Shown here: positions 11,289 to 22,516 of the stretch, one piece after another | How positions within the stretch are numbered: position 1 is the first letter of the stretch | Layout: the number at the start of each line of letters is the position of its first letter | Source of the DNA: Anastrepha obliqua | Taxonomy: Eukaryota; Arthropoda; Insecta; Diptera; Tephritidae | NCBI RefSeq assembly: GCF_027943255.1 | Contig: NC_072896.1 | Span: forward strand, 38,714,501-38,778,500 | Reading direction: 5' to 3' | Length of the DNA: 64,000 bases | Position numbers and translations under genes: made by a program | Notes under the pieces: model-generated | Told to the model about the DNA's origin: nothing | The model's database searches: none | The model's input: only the letters and a program-made list of their open reading frames with translations

Positions 11289-14200
11289 AGAAGCCTGCCT
11301 TGCCCTCCTGGAGCGTCTGGCAGAAGATCAGCCGGACGTAGTCCTCATCCAGGAACCCTGGGTACGGAATGGCGAAATCTGCGGTCTGAGGACATCAGGG
11401 TATAAAGTATACAAGACCAATGGTGAAGGTACTAAAAGAGCATGCATAATGGCAAAAGCACATCTTAATATATTTATGATTCAAAATTTCAGTAACGCAG
11501 ATACTACGACGGTTAGCTGGGAAGTGAGCGGAAGCAACATCTGGCTAACCTCGTTCTACTTTGCCGGAGACGACACAGGTCCACTGCCGTCGCCGCTAAT
11601 AAGAAGCCTTGTGGAAGACTGTAAAGCACACAACCGCAAACTAGCCCTAGGAGGTGATGCCAATGCCCACCATACCGTATGGGGGAGCTCGGATACAAAC
11701 GAACGAGGTGAGTCTCTCTTTAATTATATTATATGTAGTAAGCTTTTAGTGTGTAACAAAGGCAACGAACCTACATTTATTACGCGCAATAGACAAGAAG
11801 TTCTTGATATTACGCTAGTTTGTCAAACCCTCTACGAAAAGATGACGCAGTGGAGGGTTCTGAATGAACACTCTTACTCCGATCATCGTTACATAGAAAT
11901 AAAATTTGGGGGAAAAAACTCACGGGCCCCGCCCGCTAGCAGGAACTTGAAAAAGACCAACTGGCATATATATAAACGGGAACTTAAGGAAAGACTTCCA
12001 AACTCCCAAAATATTAATATTGAAGACAGAGAATCATTGAACGAACACGTACAAATCCTTACGGAGGTCTGTAGAACTGCGCTAAACAAGGCTTGTCCCT
12101 TAATTAAGTATAAGGGGAAGAAAAAGCCGCCCTGGTGGTCAGAAGACCTGTCTACACTAAGATACGACAGCAGAAGACAGTTTAATAGAGCGAAAGCGAC
12201 ACGAGAGAGTGAAGACTGGGACTGCTACTACACTAAGCTAAAAATTTACAAAAAAGAAGTTAGGAAAGCGAAAAGGTCTGGTTGGAGAACGTTTTGTGGA
12301 GAAATCGAAGGAACCACAGAGGCCTCCAGACTGCGTAAAATCCTTTCAAAAAAACACTATACCACCGGATACCTCCAAAAACCGGACAGGAGTTGGACTA
12401 CTTCGAGTGACGAAACTCTGAAGTTGCTAGTGGACACACACTTTCCCAGCAACGAATCATCTAACGTGTTAATCAACAATGGTACAGAAAGACCAAACTC
12501 TGACATTGAAGAAATAATCACTGAAACTAAGATAACCTGGGCAGTGAACACGTTCAAACCATTTAAATCACCAGGCCCAGATGAATTATTCCCGGCCCAA
12601 ATACAACATTCACTAAACTACATCATGGAGTGGTTGACGGTCATATTTAAGGCCGCTCTGAAACTGAAAAGTGTCCCATCAACATGGAAAGAGGTAAAAG
12701 TGGTCTTTATCCCTAAAGCGGGAAAAAGTTCACACACGACACCTAAGGATTTCAGGCCAATAAGCTTATCCTCCTTTCTACTAAAAACATTAGAAAGAAT
12801 TTTAGAAGAGCATATTAGGGCTAACATCAACCCTTATGAGCTCAGCATCTCACAACATGCGTACTGTAAAGGGAAATCAACCGAAACAGCACTTAACTCA
12901 CTTGTTATAGAAATCGAGAAGTCAATGTATAATAAAGAATTCACACTGGTAGCCTTCCTAGATATCGAGGGCGCATTTAACAACATCCTACCGGATACCA
13001 TAATAAAGGCACTGACGGACTTCGGGATCTCTGGCGCTCTGGTTGAGTTCATCAAAAACATGCTCTTGAGCAGATTGGTGATCGCAACCCTAGGGGACTC
13101 AGAGATCAAGAAAAAAGTTAGCAGAGGAACACCTCAAGGCGGTGTGCTGTCCCCTCTCCTATGGGTGCTGGCACTAAACTCATTGCTAAAGAGCCTAGAG
13201 GAGAGAGGACAACACGTTGTAGCCTATGCGGACGATGTTGCATTGGTAGTAAGGGGGAAATTCCCCAATACACTCATAGAAGTCATGCAGGATTTACTAA
13301 ACATGGTTGAAAACTGGTCAAAAGCAAATGGGCTAAGCGTCAACCCCAATAAAACTGAACTCATCCTATTTACCAGGAAACACAAAATTCCAAATATAAC
13401 TCCTCCGACTCTAGGTGGAACGGCACTGTCATTCAGTGATGAGGCCCGCTACCTAGGTCTAATACTAGACCGAAAGCTAACATGGAAGGCAAATGTCGAA
13501 GATAGAGTAAAAAGGGCGACAATAGCACTATACTCTTGTAAACAGCTAATAGGACTAAGTTGGGGTCTCTCCCCATCTATCGTATACTGGCTTTACACGG
13601 CAATTGTCAGACCAATCCTAACATACGGCATATTAGTATGGTGGCCAGCTTTAGATAAATTGTACGTCAAAAGAACTATGGCACACGTACAAAGAATGGC
13701 CAGTCTTTGCATCTGCGGGGCCCTCAGAACCACACCCACAGATGCACTAAATATTATTCTTAACATTTTACCAATAGAGCAGTACGGTAAGCAAACAGCT
13801 GCCAAAGCAACTCTCAGACTAAGAGAAATCGGCCTACTCAGAACGTACCAAAGAGGGCACTCCTCAATTTTAGAACAATTCCCCTGCATTCCCAGCACAA
13901 CGGATTTCTGTAGGACCAAGGACATCAATTTCGATAAATCCTTTGTCACAGTATTTCCCTCCAAAGAGGAATGGGATAACGGGCTCATTGTCAAGATAAA
14001 TGACTTAAATATCTACACAGATGGCTCAAAACTAGACAACCAAGTAGGCGGAGGGGTCTACATCGACAAACTCGGAGTATGCCAATCATTTCGCTTGCCT
14101 GATCATTGCAGTGTATTTCAGGCGGAAGTCACTGCCATAAAAGAGGGACTTAAAGAGATAAAAACGAGAGTATTATCCGCAAATGAAGTCTTCATTTACT

Positions 14201-14862
14201 CGGACAGTCAAGCAGCAATAAAAGCGCTGGAATCAAAAACACACTCATCAAAAACAGTTCTAGAATGTTTTAAACTACTAGATGACGTATCTAAGTGCTA
14301 CAAGGTGCACCTTATCTGGGTACCAGGCCACAGAAACATTGCAGGAAATTGTAAGGCGGATGAACTTGCAAGAACCGGTACAACGCTCGGTCTCGAACCA
14401 GATAAGGCGCTGATACCCATGCCCATAGCCACTTGTAAATTACTTATAGACAGGGAAACCATCAAAAAGGTAAATACAATCTGGCAAAACCTCACAACAT
14501 GCGAACTAAGCAGACAGACATGGCCGAACTGGAACAGCGGTCGATCGAAGATCTTGCTAAGATTCAACAGAGAATCTATAAGAAAAATGATAGGTGTTTT
14601 AACTGGTCATTGCTTAATAGGCAGCCACGCTAGAAGGTTAGGACTCCCTTACTTTGATTTCTGTAGAAGCTGCCTTAATACAGAAGAAGAGGAAACAGTC
14701 AGACACCTTTTATGTGAGTGTGAAAGCCTAGCTATGAGAAGGCTGCGCACTCTCGATACAGCATTTCTAACCGATGTAGCGGACATAGCCCATCTAAAAC
14801 TAACGAAGCTCTGCTCGTTTATTAAAGCAACCGGATGGTTTGAAAAGGAACACGTAGAGTAA
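11254..14862 (+). CDS. LOA ORF2 polyprotein: endonuclease, reverse transcriptase, RNase H
   Basis: One open frame of 1202 codons that drives target-primed reverse transcription. Approximate domain order: an APE-type endonuclease at 1-225 (LQINLHHC, IQEPW, GGDANAHHTVWG, SYSDHRY); reverse transcriptase at about 470-740 (VFIPKAGK, DFRPISLSSF, FLDIEGAFNN, GTPQGGVLSPLLW, VVAYADDVALVV near 657); RNase H at about 915-1045 (YTDGSK, SVFQAE, YSDSQAAI, WVPGHRNIAGN); and a C-terminal Cys/His motif (FCRSC, HLLCEC). All catalytic signatures are present. The ATG at 11254 lies inside the end of ORF1, in another frame, so translation needs reinitiation or a frameshift. No stop or shift was seen, so it may still supply active protein. 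Confidence 0.95.
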   Translation: MHLLQINLHHCKEACLALLERLAEDQPDVVLIQEPWVRNGEICGLRTSGYKVYKTNGEGTKRACIMAKAHLNIFMIQNFSNADTTTVSWEVSGSNIWLTSFYFAGDDTGPLPSPLIRSLVEDCKAHNRKLALGGDANAHHTVWGSSDTNERGESLFNYIICSKLLVCNKGNEPTFITRNRQEVLDITLVCQTLYEKMTQWRVLNEHSYSDHRYIEIKFGGKNSRAPPASRNLKKTNWHIYKRELKERLPNSQNINIEDRESLNEHVQILTEVCRTALNKACPLIKYKGKKKPPWWSEDLSTLRYDSRRQFNRAKATRESEDWDCYYTKLKIYKKEVRKAKRSGWRTFCGEIEGTTEASRLRKILSKKHYTTGYLQKPDRSWTTSSDETLKLLVDTHFPSNESSNVLINNGTERPNSDIEEIITETKITWAVNTFKPFKSPGPDELFPAQIQHSLNYIMEWLTVIFKAALKLKSVPSTWKEVKVVFIPKAGKSSHTTPKDFRPISLSSFLLKTLERILEEHIRANINPYELSISQHAYCKGKSTETALNSLVIEIEKSMYNKEFTLVAFLDIEGAFNNILPDTIIKALTDFGISGALVEFIKNMLLSRLVIATLGDSEIKKKVSRGTPQGGVLSPLLWVLALNSLLKSLEERGQHVVAYADDVALVVRGKFPNTLIEVMQDLLNMVENWSKANGLSVNPNKTELILFTRKHKIPNITPPTLGGTALSFSDEARYLGLILDRKLTWKANVEDRVKRATIALYSCKQLIGLSWGLSPSIVYWLYTAIVRPILTYGILVWWPALDKLYVKRTMAHVQRMASLCICGALRTTPTDALNIILNILPIEQYGKQTAAKATLRLREIGLLRTYQRGHSSILEQFPCIPSTTDFCRTKDINFDKSFVTVFPSKEEWDNGLIVKINDLNIYTDGSKLDNQVGGGVYIDKLGVCQSFRLPDHCSVFQAEVTAIKEGLKEIKTRVLSANEVFIYSDSQAAIKALESKTHSSKTVLECFKLLDDVSKCYKVHLIWVPGHRNIAGNCKADELARTGTTLGLEPDKALIPMPIATCKLLIDRETIKKVNTIWQNLTTCELSRQTWPNWNSGRSKILLRFNRESIRKMIGVLTGHCLIGSHARRLGLPYFDFCRSCLNTEEEETVRHLLCECESLAMRRLRTLDTAFLTDVADIAHLKLTKLCSFIKATGWFEKEHVE

Positions 14863-14989
14863 GGATAAGCTCCAGTGGTATCACAATGGACCTGCCGAAG
14901 GTCTAAGTGTGTCTTGCGACAACCACCCTACCTACCTACCTATTAGGTCGTTCTGTACTTACAAATCTAACTGTCTTTATTGACTATTG

Positions 14990-15780
14990 TATCTCAGCAT
15001 TATTATCTGGGCGCCAAGTTGATTGCATTTACACCGACCTTTCTAAAGGATCGACAAAGTTTCACATACGGTGTTGATCGACAAGCGAGCTTGCCTGGGT
15101 TTTCATTCTACATTTCTGTAATGGCTTAAATCCTTTGTAAATCGAAGGCGGTGCGTTGTCACACTCTATGATGTTGAATCTGCACCTTTTTTCGTACCCT
15201 TTAGCTTACCACGAGGTAGCATTCTGGGTGTATTGCTGCTTATTCGTTTATAAATCACATTGGTGATTACTTTTCGGTAGCCAACTTTCTATTATACGCC
15301 GACGATATGAAGATTTATTCAGTAATTAAGTATACCGAAGACGTGATGAAACTCCAATCCGAACTAGATAGTGCTTGGAGCTTGATCACATCTTTTTCGT
15401 GAAATATTAAAAAGGCGTCTATGTTTCTCTTTCAATATCGCGAAATTTATAAAAAACTCAGAACAGCTCCTCTGGAAGTAACTTCCGATCCCTTTAGGAA
15501 GTTAAGGAATATGGCTTTATTTTTTATATTAAATTTTCATTCATCAGTTATATTAATTTGGTCTTCGCATCTAGAGTATGCTCCAAGTTTCACCAGTTAC
15601 ACATTGAAAGGATAGAATGCTTGCAGAAGGTGTTTTTTGCGCGCGTTTCTCTCCAACAGACAGCTGCTGATGCTACGAAGAATATTGATGGGATCTCGGT
15701 TGGAGCACTGCCCAAGACTGTCGAAGAAAGGATCGCTCAGTGAGCTTAAACGTCGAGTAGCCAAACCCGACATTTACAGA
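14990..15780 (+). pseudogene. Jockey/CR1-like LINE reverse transcriptase remnant
   Basis: Broken plus-strand frames contain CIYTDLSKGSTKFH (palm motif A position), a damaged TTR.HSG stretch where a PQGS motif is expected, INHIGDYFSVANFLLYADDMKIYSVIK (motif C), LQSELDSAW, and later SSHLEYAPS. This is the palm and thumb of a Jockey- or CR1-like reverse transcriptase. The clade cannot be fixed from so little. Many stops and shifts; neither the endonuclease nor the 3' end was recognised. Confidence 0.7.
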
Positions 15781-15869
15781 GAAAGTGCTGAACAGTATTC
15801 TTCTCTGAAAGGTTCTCACAGCTTCTGCAATGGTGGTTAAATGGTAAACCTAGTCATTCCGTGTTTGTG

Positions 15870-16360
15870 TCGATCGTCCAATGGCCACTACGAGTTTGGA
15901 AATTGAATGGCGAGGAGCCCCCACGACTTTTTGAGCCTTGCGTCTTTTGTATTGGGGCCAAAGCTTTTTCAAAATTGCACATGAAGAAATGGAGCCCTAT
16001 CTTTTCTACACTTTCCCAAGAAATACGTTTTGCAATTCCCCTTTGACAATTATCAGGGGGATACCGATGAGCGGGTAGGAAATCTCTGAGACCAATTCAG
16101 TTGATACCTTTCTGGCAAGTTCATCAACAATTTCATTTCCCTCTATGTTCCTATGTCCTGGAACTAAGATCAGAGAAATGTTACCTGCACACCCGAGATA
16201 TTTGATCTCCTCCTTACTGCAGTTGACCAGTTTGGATCTGAACCAGAGCCTTGATCACGGTTTGACTATCGGAAAATATGTTAATATATCCCTCGCTCCC
16301 ACGTTCCCTAAGCATTTTGCATAGCTGCTTGAAAAACACTTGCAGTATTCGGAAGCTTTA
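15870..16360 (-). pseudogene. RNase H remnant of an I/LOA-group LINE
   Basis: On the minus strand, frames spell INIFSDSQTVIKALVQIQTG, then EHRGNEIVDELARKVSTELV, and further on an isoleucine-rich stretch (PLIGIPLIIVKGE). These are the second and third acidic motifs of RNase H and the region after it, as in the other LOA copies. Frameshifts separate the blocks. It lies opposite in strand to the preceding RT remnant, so the two are separate insertions. Confidence 0.65.
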
Positions 16361-17794
16361 CGGAAATATATTAGATAAATTGGCTTATTTAGAGAAAACC
16401 TTTGCTCTCGAACCATGACAGCGGTTTGTTTGCGAAAAAACTAAGATTGTGTTGGTGATATACGTAAAACATATTATCACAGTTTTCGCAACTGTTGCTT
16501 CGTTGACACCTGAACAACAACTGATTGGGCGCATGTGTGAATGCATGTGAAGTGATCGTGCAGAATTTGCCTCACAAATCACCCTCGTGACATAGCAGCC
16601 GAAGTTCCCCTCACAATTTTGTTGTTCACCATAGTTATTGATCAAACCTACCTAATCTATCATCCTTGGAATTCTGCTGCCGAATGTCCGGTGACGTGAC
16701 AGCCGAGAGCTACTCGCTCAATTTCGTTTCTCACATAGCTAAAGGCCAAAGCTGGTAGTCTATCATCCTTGACAAATTGGACTAGTGTAGGCTGAACTTT
16801 ATTAATTAGTTTAATGGTGATACAGAGATTAGCAATTGAAACTTCGAAGGACATCACCATGCAAAAAAATACCATTTGCGTGCATTGAAAACAGACAGAA
16901 GAGAGACTACTTCAGCAGCCAACCTTTAGTAAGATGGTGAGATAGCGCAAAACCAGAAAGTTTGACTGCATGGATAACACATCTTATGTATATGTGTATA
17001 TGTATGTGTATGTATTATATTGCGTGTGCAACATGTATAAGACTTGCTTGTGTGTTCGTTGGCGAGTGTTGCACGTATGCAAATTACAATTTTTGGACTG
17101 AGAAAATTCCTCAACAATTCAAAAATTTCATGTTGGCTAAGCTATCCACAAATACATATGCATGAAAATATATATGTACATACAACGAACCTGTATTATT
17201 GTGCAAATTAAGACTCTATACGCCTTTCATCTCACTCGTTTCAAATAACGATAACAAACAAGCAGGTTGTGTTTTCCATTTGCAGATATTTCCTAATTTG
17301 CAATTTAATTACCTTTTTTGTATGGCAAGAGCATACCAATACAATCGATATGCCATATGTATGCGCATTCCCTAATGTGTGGATGCACGCACCTACATAA
17401 CTGCGTATTATTGTGTAAATGAATATTCGAATGCAAAATTTGCCTGGAAGTATTTGGGCATTGCGATAAGTTGCAATATTTCTGGATATCCTTACAAGAT
17501 ACTGGAATAACTATTTGCACAGCTTAACATGGAGTTATGGAGCACAAATACAAGACATACTATACATACATACATTCATACATACATATGTGGAAATATC
17601 TAAACTGGGTGAAATGAATAGTTTGTTGAAGAAAGGAGTTTCTTATTTCAAGTATTAATAATGTACCAGATGTAGATGCAGCGGATTTTGGGTTAGGAAA
17701 AGCATCAAATTGCATGGTATTTTAAATCAGATGAAACAATTAAATTGAAATTCAATTCGACTTTAAGGCTTGCACTTAACTTCCACTAAGCACG
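16361..17794. other. Non-coding stretch
   Basis: No gene seen. It contains TGTATA-rich microsatellite runs around 16985..17035 and 17560..17590. Open frames of 60-86 codons here have no recognisable motif. Confidence 0.5.
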
Positions 17795-17887
17795 GATCAA
17801 AAACAATAAAGCTCCTGGCCCAGACTGTGGACTCCGTCGCACTAAAGTGGCAATTCGAAGTCATATCGGCATTTTTGTAGATATCTA

Positions 17888-19193
17888 ATACTGTGGGCAA
17901 AAAGTAAGGTGAATTTGGTTGTAAAATGAAAAATCTTTATTTATTCTTATAAATCAATTTCATCCCCTTCAATATAATCCCCTCCCGATGAAATACACTT
18001 ATGCCAACGATTTTTTCAATCCCCGTAACATGCCAAATAGTCCATTTCCGGTATAGCCATCAGCACCTTCTTCGATTCAGCTTTTATCTCCTCAATCGAC
18101 TCGAAACGGTTTCCCCGGAGTGGCCTCTTGAGTTTTGGGAATAGCCAGATGTCACACGGAGCCAAATCAGGCGAATACGGTGTTTGCGGAACGATACGCG
18201 TGGAATTTTTGGCGAAATGGTCACGAAGAACGAGTGCAGTGTGAGACGGTGCATTATCGTGGTGCAAAAACCAAGAGTTGTTGACCCATAATTCTGGTCT
18301 TTTTAGACGAATTTGCTTCACGTAAACGACGCATAACGCTCAAATAATATTCCTTATTAACAGTTTCGCCAGGTGGAAGGAATTCATAGTGCACCACACC
18401 ACGAAAATCGAAAAAAACTGTCATCATGACCTTTATTTTTGAACGACTTTGACGTGCTCTTTTCGGTCTGGCCTCGCCTTTAGCACAATATTCGCTTGAT
18501 TGGTCGGTTGTTTCAGGGTCGTAAGCATAAATCCAAGTCTCATCTCCCGCAATGATGCATTTGAGCTTCTCCTGATAGTCTGAAAGCATTCTTTCACACA
18601 CATCAACGCAACGACTTTTTTCCAAGAAATTGAGAGTTTTCGGTACAAACGAGGCTTAACTTTTCGTAGGCCCAAATGGTCTTTCAAAATGGTTTTCACA
18701 GATCCTTCTGATATTCCGATCATATCAGTAAGGTCTTTAACAGTCAACCCACGATTTTTGAGCACTAACTCCTTCACTTTATTGACGTGTTGGTCATCTG
18801 TTGACGTCGATGGTCGTCCGGCGCGCTCCAAGTCATCAACACGTTCTCGACCCTCTTTGAAGTCTTTGTACTACTTATAAACGTTTTTCTGCGACATGGT
18901 CGAATCACCAAATGCCTTCTGCAACATGCTAAACGTTTCCGCAGCCGAAATTTCATTCCGCAAACAAAATTTGATGGCACTTCTCTGCTCAATCAAATCA
19001 GACATTGTAAAAATCGAAAAATGCACTCTTGGTCGTTTGGTAAACACAAGCGTAAATATATTACTGACATTCACATGAAAGTTGGCCCAGATGTTATTAA
19101 CAGTGCTGCCAACTCATGAAAAAATAACTAGAGCGAAATTTTAATCCAGCGAAGTTTGACAAATAAACTCACCTCACTTTTTGCCCACAGTTG
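17888..19193 (-). mobile_element. mariner element nested in the R1 element
   Basis: 1.3-kb mariner bounded by duplicated TA (17886..17887 and 19194..19195). The terminal repeats CTGTGGGCAAAAAGTAAGGT (17891) and the complement of the right end (19165..19190) match with few differences. The minus-strand transposase, in three overlapping frames (19074..18016), starts near MSDLIEQRSAIKFCLRNEI, continues with GRPSTSTDD, a helix-turn-helix (LTVKDLTDMIGISEGSVKT), GDETWIYAYDPET, HHDNAPSHTALVLRDHF and PYSPDLAPCD. Spacing between the last two catalytic acids is 34 residues (DD34D). Frameshifts near 18310 and 18640 and a stop near 18870 disable it. The motifs recall the rosa subfamily described from fruit flies; that assignment is inference. 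Confidence 0.92.
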
Positions 19194-20794
19194 TACAATA
19201 CATCCCTAAAAGAAGGTACATTTCAAACTCAGTGAAAGTTACAGAAACTGGCGCTGATTCCAAAAGGACCTAAGCCTGCGGAAGATCCTACAGGCTACCG
19301 CCTCCTTTGCATGCTCGACACCGCAGGCAAAATTCTAGAACGGTTGATCGCTAATCGCCTTGAGGCTGCTATTGATGACGCAGGTGGTCTATCATCCTCG
19401 CAATTCGGATTTCGTAAGGCTCGCTCAACCACAGATGTTGTAGCTGCAGTTAAAACCATTGCGTAGAAGGCAATCGAAGGAACTGGGTGGTTATACGGTA
19501 GCAAGGAGTACTGCCTAATGGCAACGCTAGACGTAAAGAATGCCTTCAATACCGCAAGCTGGAACCAGATCGTGAAGGTGCTTGATTGCCTCCAGGTTCC
19601 AACGTATATACGCAGGATTATCGTCAGTTAATTCACTGACAGAACCCTTTGCTATAATACCGATGCGGGTGTTAGGGAATATAAAATAACTGGCGGAGTT
19701 CCACAAGGCTCAGTCCTAGGCCCCTTGCTGTGGAATATTATGTATGACGGAGTTTTGCGTCTCTGTTTACCTCTAGGGTCAAAAATTACAGGGTTTGCTG
19801 ACGGTATCGCTGTTATGGTCGTAGCTAAAGTAGTCCACCAAGCTGAGGCAACCTGCAACCAGGCTGTCGGCATGGTAAAAGAATGGCTGCGCAAGAATGG
19901 TCTAACTCTTGCGGATCATAAGACGGTAGCAGTGCTCATTAGCACCAGGAAGAAGGTGGAGTCGGCAAATATAATGGTGAGCGAAAATACCATAGGATCG
20001 AAGCTGTTCATTAAATACCTGGGCGTAATAATCGACCATAGGTTGAATTTCAGAGATCACCTATCATACGCGAGCAGCAAAGCGGCAGAGGCAGTAACAG
20101 CACTGACGCGCATAATGATGAACACTAGAGGCCCTAGGCAAAACGGCAGGAGACTACTTAATACCGTGGTCTCATCGATCTTGCTGTAGGCAGCTCCAAC
20201 ATGGGCGGATGCAACTAATTGCAGCTCATATGTGAATGGTATGAAATCAGTGTATCGACTGAGTGCCCTCAGAGTGTGCTGCGCGTTTCGAACGCTATCA
20301 GAAGACGCCATTATAGTTATTGCGGGACTAGTCCCAATCAATTTAATGGCAAAAGAGTACGCTGAAGTTTACAAAACAAAGCTACTTCAGAACGACAGAC
20401 CATACGCAAGGAAGCAAGAGAGCGTAGTTTGCGTTCATGGCAGGAAAAATGGAGTTCGTCCCGGAACGGACGCTGAACGTACTGACTGCTTCCCTTAATA
20501 GCCAAGTGGGTTAACCGTGAACATGGACAGTTAGACTATCATCTGACCCAAATACTGACGGGACATGGGTGCTTCAAATTCTATCTATATAGGTTTAAGC
20601 ACGAAAACGAACCGTACTATTCTCATTGTGCACCAGCTGTAACAGACGCAGAACATGTTTTGTTTGTCTGTCCGCGATTTGTGTTCGAAAGGGAGGAATT
20701 AAGCACTAGGGTGGGGATGCCCATTGCGGCTGATAACCTAGTATGTAATATGGCAAAAATAGTAATCTCCAAACTGCGTCGCGCTGAACAACAG

Positions 20795-20945
20795 CGCAGA
20801 TCTTCATGAAGACACAATAAGCCGCTCCCCTTCCCATCAAGTGATACTTGGCGGTCGACGTCGTTGAACAACACAGCGCAAATTTTCAAGAATTGGCAAT
20901 AGGCCGCTCCCCCTCCCGCGAAGTCATGCCTAACGGTTGTCCCGC
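20795..20945 (+). repeat. Two diverged tandem copies of about 80 bp in the R1 3' region
   Basis: The segments starting ACAGCGCAGATCTTCA and ACAGCGCAAATTTTCA each run on through a GGCCGCTCCCC/AGCCGCTCCCC block and an AAGT block. They form an imperfect tandem duplication at the end of the R1 coding region and in its 3' UTR. Confidence 0.6.
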
Positions 20946-21194
20946 GGTGGCAGGGAAACGGAGCTGGGGTGGGTTTTTAGTGGGTGAGTCGAAAGGCAAG
21001 TCCCACACTTTTCGGCTGTCAATGTCTTGTACCACCTCAACCAAAACAAAAAAAAAAACAAACAAAGCACATAAGGGAGCTCTGACATGCCTGTTGAGAA
21101 CTTCAATCCTAGATGATCTTCTACAAGTGTTCTCAAATATATAAATGCCAAGGAGTTACAGCCCGCATAATAATTTTGTAAAATTTGATTTGAT

Positions 21195-21355
21195 AATGCG
21201 CTGGTTTGAACTCTGTCCATGAAACAACAAATGATAGAAAAATATTTTTCTAATAGCAGTCGCTCCTCGGCAGGCAATGGCAGCAAAACCTCCGAGTATA
21301 TTTCTGCCATGAAAAAGCTTCTCAAAAAAAACCAACTATCGTTCAGACTCCCATC
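21195..21355 (+). repeat. Dispersed short retroposon, probable tRNA-derived SINE, copy 1
   Basis: Contains GGTTTGAACTC (21203..21213), close to a Pol III B box, followed by the family body (CTCCTCGGCAGGCAATGGCA, TTCTGCCATGAAAAAGCTTC). The body matches the complement of 47580..47640. The 3' end is truncated or decayed. Same family as 47513..47725 and 53392..53474. Confidence 0.6.
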
Positions 21356-21398
21356 ATTAATTTAAGCCATCATTGATTTTTAAGAAGAAGGAAAAGGA

Positions 21399-21743
21399 GT
21401 GATAAATCTGAACAGCTTTCAGCTCAGCGTGGCTAATAGGGTGGAATACCTGGGACGTCTACTGAAGAAGGAATACACCGACTCAACCACATTCAAAACT
21501 ACAAAATGCAAAACATCAAAGTTATTTATTGCGTATAATAATCGTGTTATTAGACGCCTTGGCGATGCGAATTGCCCAGCTCAGAGTTGCAATTTGATGC
21601 AGTTAGACTTTTGTTCGTCGCGTGCCGTGAAGGATCAATGTTGTGTGAACAATTCATTAACGATTCAGGCCCTTAAGACGCATAACGAGCAACCCACTCT
21701 CGAGGTAGAGTCGAAAACCGTCTCGGAGGTCTTGGAAAACTAG
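21399..21743 (+). other. Unrecognised open frame, 114 codons
   Basis: An open frame lying between the R1/SINE block and the truncated RTE copy. It contains VANRVEYLGRLLKKEY, faintly like the LGV segment after LINE palm domains, and has no other motif, signal peptide or membrane segment. I do not recognise it and it may be chance or TE residue. Confidence 0.25.
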
Positions 21744-21802
21744 ATTAACAGGCATGTGGTCCTTCAAAACCAAAAATATGAAGACAATGTTTGCTCTTTC
21801 GA

Positions 21803-22514
21803 ATAAAACGAAGTACCTCCTGTTTTCAAACAAACAGTCGGCGCACTCGCGTATCGGTAGCTACGTCACTGTTGACAGTTATAATTTCGAGGTTGCAAGG
21901 GACTTCGTTTATTTAGGAACCAGCATTAACACAGATAACATTGTCAGCCTTGAAATCCAACGTAGAATCTCTCTTGCCAACAAGTGCTACTTTGAACGAA
22001 GTAGGCAACTGAGCAGTAAAGGCCTCTCTCGACGAACAGAACTAACACTCTACAAGGCTCTCATCATGTCCGTCCTAACGTATTGCGCAGAAGCGTGGAC
22101 GATGACAACATCCGATGAAGCGACGCTTGGAGTGTTTGAGAGAAAGATTCTGCGTAAGATTTTAAGAACTTTGCACGTTGGCAACAGCGAATATCGCAGA
22201 CGATGAGATGTATGAGCTTTACGACGACATAGACATAGCGCAGCGAATAAAGATCCAGCGGCTACGTTGGTTGGGTCATGTCGTCCGAATGGATGCAAAC
22301 GCTCCGGCTTTGAAAGTATTCGATGCGGTACCAGCTGGTGGTGGCAGAGGAAGAGGAAGACCTCCTCTGCGTTGGAAAGATCAGGTGGAGAAGGACTTGG
22401 CTTCACTTGGTATGGCCATTTGGCGCCGGTTAGCACGAGAAAGAAACGATTGGCGCGCTTTGTTAAACTCGGCCAAAATCGCGTAAACGGTTATCGCGCC
22501 AATTAAGAAGAAGA
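21803..22514 (+). mobile_element. RTE-clade LINE, 5'-truncated 3' fragment
   Basis: Corresponds to the last 710 bp of the full-length RTE copy (58195..58909): NKTKYLLFSNKQSAHSRIG, EVARDFVYLGTSINTDN, RRISLANKCYFERSRQL, then LYDDIDIAQRIKIQRLRWLG and the tail GCGCCAATTAAGAAGAAGAA. About 8 bp are missing near 22204 relative to that copy, shifting the frame between the two blocks. A weak candidate target duplication (CTCTTTCGA before, CTCTTCGA after) flanks it. Dead on arrival. Confidence 0.88.
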
Positions 22515-22516
22515 AG

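Larger units (their letters stand above)
9467..14940 (+). mobile_element. Full-length LOA-type non-LTR retrotransposon
   Basis: 5.5-kb LINE with ORF1, ORF2 and a short 3' UTR ending in CCTACCTACCTACC. The flanks TATTGGGTCGTT (9455..9466) and TATTAGGTCGTT (14941..14952) match at 11 of 12 positions and look like an ageing target duplication, which sets the limits used here. The 3' UTR shares spaced blocks (TCACAATGG, GACAACC) with the copy ending near 43790, showing a family 3' end. The 5' UTR is about 360 bp. It carries EN, RT, RNase H and a C-terminal Cys/His motif, which places it in the I/LOA group; LOA is preferred because of the palm motif DIEGAFNN. Confidence 0.88.
17795..21060 (+). mobile_element. 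R1-type LINE, 5'-truncated, interrupted by a mariner
   Basis: The left piece (17795..17887) encodes RIKNNKAPGPD and ends at FVDI; the right piece resumes at 19194 with YNTSLKEGTF, then LALIPKGPKPAEDPTGYRL, CMLDTAGKILERLI, FGFRKARSTTDVV, ATLDVKNAFNTA, GGVPQGSVLGPLLW and FADGIAVMVV (second Asp of the catalytic pair lost). The C-terminal Cys/His region is decayed around 20620..20690. The frame is broken by several stops (e.g. 19467, 19628, 20189). The 3' UTR contains AAGTCCCACACTTTTCGGC, matching AAGTCCCACACTGACGGGG on the minus strand of the copy at 60200, and ends in an A-rich tail near 21040..21060. Non-functional. Confidence 0.85.
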
